The translations under genes and the position numbers were made by a program. Under the pieces are notes generated by a model. It had not been told where the DNA came from. It was given only the letters and a program-made list of their open reading frames with translations, and made no database searches. From an uncultured Burkholderiaceae bacterium (GTDB taxonomy: Bacteria; Pseudomonadota; Gammaproteobacteria; Burkholderiales; Burkholderiaceae), in NCBI GenBank assembly GCA_937871985.1, contig CALMPB010000112.1, positions 1-9,017 of the forward strand: DNA of 9,017 nt. Direction: 5' to 3'. Shown here in pieces: positions 1 through 6,282 of this stretch; within the stretch, counting starts at the first letter, position 1, and each line of letters begins with the position of its first letter.

Positions 1-102
1 CTTTGCCTGTTTGTCATGCGGGTTCTGACAGTCGGTTGTTCCAGCATATGCCCTGGGGCCGGGCGTTGGCAAGGGTTCGGTTCGGCGCCTGCCGGTTGGC
101 GC

Positions 103-882
103 TTACTGCCGCAGGTAGCGTTGCGGTGTTTCTCCCATGGTTTTCTTGAACATGGTAATGAAGGCGCTTGAATTGCGGTAGCCCAGGCCGGCGGCGATGG
201 CCGAGACGGGGGTTCCCAGCGCAAGCTGGGAGACTGCTTCGACGATGCGCAATTGCTGGCGCCATTGGCCGAAAGTCAGGCCGGTTTCTGCGCGGAACAG
301 GCGCGCCAGGGTTCTCTCGCTGGCGCCCACCTTCGAGCCCCAGAAATCCAGGGGGTGCGAATTATCCGGCGCGGCCATCAGCAGTTCGTATATCTGGCGC
401 AGGCGGCGGTCGTTGGGAAGCGGCAGCCCGCTTTCGTGGATTTCCTGGGCATGCTCGATTTCACGCAGGAGCAGCGGGACGATCAAGCTATAGCGGTCGC
501 CGCGCTTTTCGAGCTTGTCGTCGACCATGCTGCGAACCAGCTCGTCCAGCAGCGAGGTGACTTTGGTCAGCAGGCATTTCGTGCTGAGCGATGGTATGGC
601 TTCGGGCGCAAGGTAGAGGCTGTGCATGACGACCGTGCCCACGGCATGCAATTCGTGCCCGAGGCGCGGCGGCAGCCACAGGCCGCGCATCGGCGCGACG
701 GGCCAGACCCCGTGGGGAGTATGCACGCGCAGCACGCCGCGCGAGGTGTAGACGAACTGGGCTTCCTCATGGGAGTGCCAGACTTGCCGTGCGCCGTTGG
801 AGTACTCGAAGGTGCTCGCGTGGATGGGGGGAGAGGCTTCCTTGAACGGGGAATCGGAGCGTACCAGCCAGGTCGTATCCAT
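103..882 (-). CDS. AraC-family transcriptional regulator with N-terminal cupin domain
   Basis: A 259-residue DNA-binding regulator, divergent from the siderophore uptake operon and probably its activator (inference). The N-terminal part (about residues 20-95) looks like an AraC-type cupin sensor: it has the W-H-S-H-E-E segment at 35-40, then short beta-rich stretches ending in a P-P-R-L-G-H-E-L-H motif near 71-79. The C-terminal part (about 155-259) is a typical double helix-turn-helix: first unit around 181-213 (ASERTLARLFRAETG), second around 224-257 with the family signature G-Y-R-N-S-S-A-F...F-K-K-T-M-G-E-T-P-Q-R-Y. The length fits the short cupin-type AraC/NimR-like group and is shorter than AlcR/PchR-type siderophore regulators of roughly 300 residues. 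The ATG start has a weak GGA upstream. A TTGACA/CATAAT-like promoter lies in the shared intergenic region. The ligand is unknown; a ferric siderophore is the natural guess. Confidence 0.9.
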   Translation of the reverse strand: MDTTWLVRSDSPFKEASPPIHASTFEYSNGARQVWHSHEEAQFVYTSRGVLRVHTPHGVWPVAPMRGLWLPPRLGHELHAVGTVVMHSLYLAPEAIPSLSTKCLLTKVTSLLDELVRSMVDDKLEKRGDRYSLIVPLLLREIEHAQEIHESGLPLPNDRRLRQIYELLMAAPDNSHPLDFWGSKVGASERTLARLFRAETGLTFGQWRQQLRIVEAVSQLALGTPVSAIAAGLGYRNSSAFITMFKKTMGETPQRYLRQ

Positions 883-904
883 GAATCATCCATTTTTCGA
901 ATTT

Positions 905-921
905 CAGACAAATTATGTCTG
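905..921. promoter_or_regulatory. Inverted repeat over the regulator -10 box (candidate operator)
   Basis: CAGACA and TGTCTG form a perfect 6-bp inverted repeat separated by AATTA. The spacer and right arm contain the CATAAT -10 element of the regulator gene on the minus strand, so a protein bound here would block that promoter. Autoregulation by the AraC protein is one reading. AraC proteins more often use direct repeats, so another regulator is possible. Confidence 0.4.
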
Positions 922-942
922 TTTTGCGTAATTAGCTGTCAA
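912..942 (-). promoter_or_regulatory. Probable sigma-70 promoter of the AraC regulator gene
   Basis: On the minus strand a perfect TTGACA (-35, plus positions 937-942) is followed, after 19 bases, by CATAAT (-10, plus positions 912-917, five of six consensus bases). The spacing is a little long. Transcription would start near 905, leaving a leader of about 20 bases before the ATG at 882. Seen in sequence; activity is inferred. Confidence 0.5.
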
Positions 943-947
943 TACAT

Positions 948-957
948 CAGATATCTG
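948..957. promoter_or_regulatory. Perfect 10-bp palindrome CAGATATCTG between the divergent promoters
   Basis: CAGATATCTG is self-complementary and lies midway between the regulator promoter and the Fur box of the receptor gene. It shares CAGA/TCTG ends with the repeat at 905-921, about 40 bases away. It may be part of an activator site; no bound protein can be named from sequence alone. Confidence 0.3.
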
Positions 958-981
958 TATGGCTTATTCTAAATCAAAGAT

Positions 982-996
982 TGATTCTTATTATCA
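982..996 (+). promoter_or_regulatory. Fur box upstream of the TonB-dependent receptor
   Basis: TGATTCTTATTATCA matches the 7-1-7 Fur consensus TGATAATnATTATCA at 12 of 14 informative positions; the right half is exact. It lies 26 bases before the receptor start codon. It also overlaps two -10-like hexamers (TATTAT 989-994 and TATCAT 992-997), so Fur-Fe(II) bound here would block RNA polymerase. No good -35 box is seen at the right spacing for either hexamer, which fits a promoter that needs an activator such as the divergent AraC protein (inference). Confidence 0.75.
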
Positions 997-1022
997 TTTA
1001 TTTGCTCAAAATAGGCTAAAGC

Positions 1023-3296
1023 ATGCGCAAGTCGTATTCACGGTTCAGGAACTTTTCCCTCCAACCCATCCATGCTGCGATCTTGCGCAGCCACGCCGGC
1101 CGACGCGGCCGGCTGGGGGCTCTGGCCCTAATATTGGCGGCTGGATCCGCTCATGCCCAGACTGCTTCGGTTCAGGACGATGCAGCACAGGCGACGCCTG
1201 CCCGCGGAGCAAGCCAGCTTGCTCCCATTGTGGTTACCGGACAAGGTCTGGAGCAGACGGGCACAGGGCCGGTCGATGGCTATGTGGCCTACAAGAGCAC
1301 GGCGGGCACCAAGACCGATACGCCCCTCATCAAGACGCCGCAGGCGGTTTCGGTTGTAACGCGCGACCAGATGGATGTGCAGGGCGTGCAGAGCGTATCG
1401 CAGGCGTTGCGCTACACCTCGGGCATCAATCCGGAGCAGCGGGGCACGAATACCGATGGGCTCGAATATCTGTACAGCCGGGGCTTTCTGGTCGATGAAT
1501 ACTGGAACGGCTTGCGTACGCCCGGCCCAGCGGGCGGCTTCGGCTACAACGTGACGAGTTTCGATCCCTACCTTTTCGAGCGTATCGAGGTGCTGCACGG
1601 GCCTTCGTCGGTGCTGTACGGCCAGGGCTCGCCAGGGGGCGTCGTCAATCTAGTGAGCAAAAGGCCGACCGCTACGCCTTTGCATGAAATAGGGGTTCAG
1701 ACCGGCAGCTATGGCCGGGTGCAGGGCTTCTTCGATTTCAGCGGGCCGCTCGACAAGGATGGGAAGCTGCTTTACCGGATAACGGCCGACGGCTTCGATA
1801 CGGGCACCCAGACGGATCATTCCAGGGAGAAGCGCGGGTCGATCGCGCCTTCCTTTACCTGGCGTCCGGACGAGAATACAAGCTTGACCGTGTTCGCGAA
1901 CTACCAGTCGGATCCCGAGGCGGGCATTTATAACTCCGTGCCGGCGCAGGGCACGGTGTATGGGGGGAAAGTCTCGATTCCGCGCAGCTTCTATCCGGGC
2001 GAACCCAGCTTCGATAGTTTCCACAAGACGCAGGAGTCCGTGGGGTATGAGCTGGCGCATCGCTTCAACGACATTTGGTCGGTCAAGCAGAGCTACCGCT
2101 TTTTGCACAACGAGCAGACTATCCAATACGCAGGGGCGGACGGCGGCTATGCGCCGGATGGCACGTCGCTGCTGCGCACCACGTACCGGAATCAGGGCAT
2201 GGTGAACGCGCACACACTGGATAATCAGGCCACCGCGAAGTTCAAGACCGGCTCGGTCGCGCATCAAGTGACGGTGGGGCTGGATTATCAGCATATCCAG
2301 TTCGACCATAGCTTCTATGGCTTGTCCAGCGGCTATACGGCTCCGCCGATCAGTGTCGTAAACCCCCAGTACGGCCAGGTCATGCCCGAACCGAACTTCA
2401 TGTTCGGCACGTCGAATGCCCAGACCTTGAAGCAGCTCGGCGTGTATGCGCAGGACCAGGCCGATATCGGCAAGTGGTCGTTCCTGCTGGGTCTGCGCGA
2501 GGACTGGGCCGACGAGGACATGACGGCCTATAACACCGGCAAGACCACGACGCAGAAGGATCGCGCGTTCACGTGGCGCGCGGGCGGGGTGTATCAATTC
2601 GACAATGGCATTGCACCTTATGTCAGCTATTCCACCTCGTTCCAGCCCCAGGCGGGCTCCGGCTTCGATGGCCAAGCGTTCCGTCCGTCGAAAGGCGAGC
2701 AGTACGAGGCCGGCGTCAAGTTCCAGCCCAAGGGGTACAACAGTTTCATCACTGTCGCAGCGTTCCACCTGGTGCAGGAAAACGTGCCGACGCCTGATCT
2801 GGCGCATACCGGCTTCCAGGTGCAGACAGGGGAAGTGCGTTCCCAGGGCTTTGAAATAGAAGGCCATGCCGACCTGACCAGCGCGCTGAAGCTGATCGCA
2901 AGCTATACCTATACCAATCTGCTCAACACCAAGAGCAATTCGTCGAACCTGGACAAGGTGCCGGTTGGGATCCCGCGCAATACCGCGTCGTTGTGGGCGG
3001 ACTACACCTTTCGGCAGGGGGCGCTGGGCGGGCTGCAGGTGGGCGGCGGCGTGCGCTACATAGACGGCTCGTATGTGGATGCGGCCAATACGTTGAAGAC
3101 TTCGCCGGTGACCTTGCTGGATCTGGCCCTGCGCTACGACTTGGGACGCGCCTCGCCGCGATTGGCCGGCTGGACCGCTGCGCTCAATGCCAGCAATCTG
3201 CTCGACAAGAAGTATGTGGCTTCATGCAGCGGCATTACGTTCTGCACCTGGGGCCAGGGACGGGTGGTGCTGGCCAGCCTGAAGTATCAATGGTAG
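1023..3296 (+). CDS. TonB-dependent ferric siderophore receptor, FhuA-like
   Basis: Outer-membrane beta-barrel that imports a ferric siderophore using TonB energy. The 757-residue product begins with a long basic n-region and a Sec signal whose likely cleavage is after A-H-A at residue 45. A TonB box (APIVVTG) sits near 67-73. The plug follows, with KTPQAVSVVTRDQM around 104-117 and the family motif GPSSVLYGQGSPGGVVNLVS around 193-212. The barrel ends with an S-C-S-G-I-T-F-C cysteine pair and NLLDKKYVASC, much like the FhuA/FoxA C-terminus, and a terminal tryptophan. Only about 20 residues separate signal peptide and TonB box, so there is no N-terminal signalling (STN) domain and no sigma/anti-sigma pair nearby; control is more likely through Fur and the AraC protein. 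ATAGG about 7 bases upstream supports this ATG. A hydroxamate ligand is the best guess; the exact siderophore is unknown. Confidence 0.95.
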   Translation: MRKSYSRFRNFSLQPIHAAILRSHAGRRGRLGALALILAAGSAHAQTASVQDDAAQATPARGASQLAPIVVTGQGLEQTGTGPVDGYVAYKSTAGTKTDTPLIKTPQAVSVVTRDQMDVQGVQSVSQALRYTSGINPEQRGTNTDGLEYLYSRGFLVDEYWNGLRTPGPAGGFGYNVTSFDPYLFERIEVLHGPSSVLYGQGSPGGVVNLVSKRPTATPLHEIGVQTGSYGRVQGFFDFSGPLDKDGKLLYRITADGFDTGTQTDHSREKRGSIAPSFTWRPDENTSLTVFANYQSDPEAGIYNSVPAQGTVYGGKVSIPRSFYPGEPSFDSFHKTQESVGYELAHRFNDIWSVKQSYRFLHNEQTIQYAGADGGYAPDGTSLLRTTYRNQGMVNAHTLDNQATAKFKTGSVAHQVTVGLDYQHIQFDHSFYGLSSGYTAPPISVVNPQYGQVMPEPNFMFGTSNAQTLKQLGVYAQDQADIGKWSFLLGLREDWADEDMTAYNTGKTTTQKDRAFTWRAGGVYQFDNGIAPYVSYSTSFQPQAGSGFDGQAFRPSKGEQYEAGVKFQPKGYNSFITVAAFHLVQENVPTPDLAHTGFQVQTGEVRSQGFEIEGHADLTSALKLIASYTYTNLLNTKSNSSNLDKVPVGIPRNTASLWADYTFRQGALGGLQVGGGVRYIDGSYVDAANTLKTSPVTLLDLALRYDLGRASPRLAGWTAALNASNLLDKKYVASCSGITFCTWGQGRVVLASLKYQW

Positions 3297-4210
3297 CTGC
3301 GTTGCGAAGCCCGATGACCCGTCGCGGCTTGCTGCGTTGTCTTGCCGGTATTGCGGCCCAGGCTGCGGCGTTTCCGAGGGTATCGATGGCGTCGCAGGCT
3401 GCGCTGCGCGTGGCGGCGCTGGATTGGGGGTTGACGGAAATGCTGCTGTCCTTGGGGCGCGTTCCCGTGGCCATGTCGAATCCCAGGGGGTTTCGACGCA
3501 ATTTCGCGGAATCCGTGCTGCCTGAAAATGTCATCGACCTGGGCCTTAGCTTCCAGCCGAACATGGAGCTGCTGTTGTCCCTGCGGCTCGGCCTGATTCT
3601 GATAACGCCCGAGCATGCGCACCTGCGAGCTTCCCTTGAAAGGATAGCGCCGACGATGACGCTGGGTCGCTATAAATCCAGCGGCACCCCATATACGGCG
3701 GCGTGCCTGGAGACGCTGCAGTTGGCCGGCGTTCTGGATTGCACGGACCGCGCGAGGGCGGTATTGCGCAAGGCGGATAAGGAGATCGCCGCGGCGCGTG
3801 CGAGGCTGGAGGGGCTGCCGGCGGTACGCGGCCGGCCGGTTTATATCGTGCGGTTCGTGGACGAGACTTATATGCGCGTATTTGGCCGGCGCAGCATATT
3901 TGGAGAAATGCTGGAAATGCTTGGGTTGGACAACGCCTGGAGCATGCCGGCCGGCGCCGCGGCCGGCTTTTCCATCGTGGAGATGGAACGTATCGGGGAG
4001 AGGGCGGAAACGTCGCTGTTATACCTGAAGCCGCTGCCGGCGCCGGCAGCATCGATGATGCGCACCAGCCCGTTGTGGCGCGCCATGCCGTTCGCACGAA
4101 GCGGGCGTGTTGGCGCCTTGCCCGACATTTCCGCCGATGGCGGGGTGACTTCGGCGGCGCTTTTTGCGAGCGGGCTGGCGCAGGCGCTTTGCAAAAAGGA
4201 GTTCGCGTGA
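3290..4210 (+). CDS. fhuD: FhuD-like periplasmic siderophore-binding protein
   Basis: Soluble receptor that carries ferric siderophore from the outer-membrane receptor to FhuB. It has 306 residues, against 296 for E. coli FhuD. A twin-arginine-like signal T-R-R-G-L-L-R (residues 10-16) precedes a short hydrophobic stretch, with possible cleavage after S-M-A near 34. The fold is the periplasmic binding protein class II type: ALDWGLTEMLLSLG (43-56), VIDLGLSFQPNMELL (81-95), MRVFGRRSIFGEML (195-208), DNAW (214-217) and PLWRAMPFARSGRV (261-274) all track E. coli FhuD as I recall it. The ATG at 3290 overlaps the receptor stop by 7 bases, suggesting translational coupling. An in-frame ATG at 3314 would give 298 residues and the same mature protein; both starts have only a weak GAAG upstream. 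The residues that bind hydroxamate in E. coli FhuD are not kept, so the ligand may differ. Confidence 0.9.
   Translation: MVAALRSPMTRRGLLRCLAGIAAQAAAFPRVSMASQAALRVAALDWGLTEMLLSLGRVPVAMSNPRGFRRNFAESVLPENVIDLGLSFQPNMELLLSLRLGLILITPEHAHLRASLERIAPTMTLGRYKSSGTPYTAACLETLQLAGVLDCTDRARAVLRKADKEIAAARARLEGLPAVRGRPVYIVRFVDETYMRVFGRRSIFGEMLEMLGLDNAWSMPAGAAAGFSIVEMERIGERAETSLLYLKPLPAPAASMMRTSPLWRAMPFARSGRVGALPDISADGGVTSAALFASGLAQALCKKEFA
4193..4201 (+). promoter_or_regulatory. Strong ribosome binding site fixing the GTG start of fhuB
   Basis: AAAAAGGAG ends 5 bases before a GTG at 4207 that overlaps the fhuD stop as GTGA. This chooses GTG 4207 over the upstream in-frame ATG at 4075, which would lie deep inside fhuD and add 44 basic, non-conserved residues. 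Confidence 0.8.
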
Positions 4211-6234
4211 CGAGTCTGGCAGCGGTACGCGCCCTGGCGCCGCGAGGCGGGCCATGGGTGCCGATCGTATTGATTGCGGTTCTGGCCGGCGTTCTGACGG
4301 TGCATCAACTGGGTGCGAGGCTGCCGCCTGGGCAGTGGTGGTTCGCGCTGGTCGCGCCGGATCCGGACGACATTCAGCAACTGCTGGTGCATTACGGCGT
4401 GATGCCGCGCGTCGCGGTGGCGTGGATTTGCGGCGGCGCGCTTGCGCTTGCCAGCGTGGCCGTCCAGCAAGTGCTGCGCAACCCTTTGGCCGAGCCCATG
4501 ACGCTTGGAATTTTTCCTGGCGCATATCTTGCCCTTCTGGTTGCCGCGGTCTTTGCGCCATCCTGGCTGAGTTTCGGGCGCGATGCCGTGGGACTGGCCG
4601 GCGCCGCCGCGGCTCTGGCGCTGGTGTTTGTCCTGGCTTCGCGCCGCGGCTTTTCGCCGCTCGCGCTGATACTTGGCGGAATGATCGTCAATTTGTACTG
4701 CGGGGCGCTTGGCTTTGCATTGACGGTCACGCATTACGACCTGCTTGTCGGGTTGATGATCTGGGGCGGCGGGGCCTTTGGCCAGCACGATTGGAGCGTG
4801 GTGTCCGCCTTGTTGCTGCGGTTGTCGCCGTGCGCCGTGTTGCTGCTGCTTTGCCTGCGTCCCATGGCGGTGATCGATGCCGGCGACGAAGTCGCCGCCA
4901 GCCTTGGTGTGTCGCTGAGGGCGACCCGCGTGGCGGTACTCGGCCTTACCTTGCTGGTTACCGCGTTTGTGGTGAGCGCGGTCGGTGTGATTGGCTTCAT
5001 CGGGTTGGCTGCGCCTTCGCTGGCGCGCCTTGCCGGGGCGCGCAGGCTGCGCGATCGGCTGTTGTGGGCGCCGGCATTGGGCGCCGCGTTGTTGTGGCTT
5101 GCGGATCAGGCCGCCCAGCAGTTTTCGGGGCCGAACGGAGGCTTTGTTCCGACCGGAGCCGTTACGTCTCTGCTTGGCGCTCCCTTGCTGTTGGTGTTGC
5201 TGCCGCGCTTGCGCGGCCAGCCGCTTCCCGTGTCCGAAACATCGGTGCCGGCAGAGCCGGCTCCAGGCAACAGGTTCCGTTTTGCGGCGTGCGTGTGCAT
5301 GGTTGTCCTGCTTGCCGTCATCGGGCTGTCGCTGGGCGTTGGGCGCGGCCTTGATGGCTGGCGCCTGAACAGCATTGCGGAAATCTCATCATTGCTGTTC
5401 CTGCGTCTGCCTCATGTGATCGCGGCAATGGGGGTGGGAGTGTTGCTGGCGCTTGCCGGCGGGATGATCCAGCGCATGACCGGCAATCCGATGGCAAGTC
5501 CCGATCTGCTCGGCATCACGGCCGGCGGCGCGCTGGGCATGACGGCGGCGCTTTTTCTTATGGCCGATCCAGGCATGGCCGATTTCCTTTTGTGGTGCGC
5601 GGGAGGCTCGGCCGCTACGCTGGTGGTATTGCTTTTCATCGGCCGCAGGTCGTCTTACTCGCCCGATAGCCTGGTGCTGGCCGGTATTACCATCAGCGCG
5701 ATTTTCCAGGGGATAGTGACCATTGCGATAGCAAGCCACGATTCCCGCACCCTGGTTTTATACAGTTTGCTGGTGGGCTCCACCTACAACGTCAGTGCCG
5801 CGGCGTCGGCGCTGGTGGCGGTTCTGGCGCTTGTGTCCTTGGCGGCGGCGCCCTATTGCACGCGATGGCTGGAAATATTGCCATTGGGCGATTCCGTGGC
5901 GCGTGAACTCGGGGTCAATATCGTTGCCGCGCGCTTCTTTTTACTGCTGTTCAGCGCACTCTTGACGGCTGCCGCGACCTTGGTCATCGGGCCGCTTTCC
6001 TTCGTCGGCCTCATGGCTCCTCATATGGCGCGCATGCTCGGCGTGCGGCGTGCATGGCAGCAGTTGCTTCTGGCCGCGGCCATTGGCGCGACGCTGATGG
6101 TGGGGGCCGACTGGCTCGGCCGTTTTGTATTGTTCCCGCGGGAGATGCCAACGGGCGTCATGGCGACGTTGATCGGCGGTTTGTATCTGATCGTCATGAT
6201 GTTCGTGCGTTCCCACGCTCCCAGGGCTCGTTAG
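4207..6234 (+). CDS. fhuB: Iron(III)-siderophore ABC transporter permease FhuB (fused double permease)
   Basis: Inner-membrane channel for ferric hydroxamate import. The 675-residue chain has two FecCD-type halves in tandem (about 1-337 and 357-675) joined by a short P/E-rich linker, as in E. coli FhuB (about 660 residues). Each half repeats the same landmarks: NPLAEPMTLGIFPGAYLALL (92-111) against NPMASPDLLGITAGGALGM (427-445), and the ATPase-facing loop GFIGLAAPSLARLAG (263-277) against LSFVGLMAPHMARMLG (597-612). The halves close with VPTGAVTSLLGAPLLL and MPTGVMATLIGGLYLI. About ten hydrophobic helices per half are expected for the family. It starts with GTG in a 4-base overlap with fhuD, a sign of coupled translation. 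Its ATPase partner FhuC is not adjacent but follows one gene later, after the exporter. Confidence 0.95.
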   Translation: MTSLAAVRALAPRGGPWVPIVLIAVLAGVLTVHQLGARLPPGQWWFALVAPDPDDIQQLLVHYGVMPRVAVAWICGGALALASVAVQQVLRNPLAEPMTLGIFPGAYLALLVAAVFAPSWLSFGRDAVGLAGAAAALALVFVLASRRGFSPLALILGGMIVNLYCGALGFALTVTHYDLLVGLMIWGGGAFGQHDWSVVSALLLRLSPCAVLLLLCLRPMAVIDAGDEVAASLGVSLRATRVAVLGLTLLVTAFVVSAVGVIGFIGLAAPSLARLAGARRLRDRLLWAPALGAALLWLADQAAQQFSGPNGGFVPTGAVTSLLGAPLLLVLLPRLRGQPLPVSETSVPAEPAPGNRFRFAACVCMVVLLAVIGLSLGVGRGLDGWRLNSIAEISSLLFLRLPHVIAAMGVGVLLALAGGMIQRMTGNPMASPDLLGITAGGALGMTAALFLMADPGMADFLLWCAGGSAATLVVLLFIGRRSSYSPDSLVLAGITISAIFQGIVTIAIASHDSRTLVLYSLLVGSTYNVSAAASALVAVLALVSLAAAPYCTRWLEILPLGDSVARELGVNIVAARFFLLLFSALLTAAATLVIGPLSFVGLMAPHMARMLGVRRAWQQLLLAAAIGATLMVGADWLGRFVLFPREMPTGVMATLIGGLYLIVMMFVRSHAPRAR

Positions 6235-6282
6235 CGCTAAAAGGGCATCGGGCATGTAGTTTGTCGATTTTGAAGGGGCTTT

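Noticed and set aside
85..102. GCGCC/GGCGC stem just after the araC stop as a terminator
   Set aside because: The stem is only 5 bp with an 8-base loop and no T-run follows on the minus strand. I see no other feature in 1-102.
253..972. 239-residue open frame on the plus strand opposite the araC gene
   Set aside because: It mirrors the antisense of a clear AraC-family gene, has no recognisable domain, and runs through the AT-rich promoter region.
1650..2867. 405-residue open frame on the minus strand inside the receptor gene
   Set aside because: Long antisense frames are common in GC-rich genes; the plus-strand receptor has all family motifs, while this frame is Arg/His-rich with no known fold and no good ribosome site noticed.
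4075..4206. Upstream ATG extension of fhuB
   Set aside because: It would overlap fhuD by 136 bases and add a basic segment unlike FhuB; the GTG at 4207 has a strong, well spaced ribosome site.
3868..4788. 306-residue minus-strand frame across the fhuD/fhuB junction
   Set aside because: Low-complexity basic composition and it overlaps two convincing genes on the other strand.
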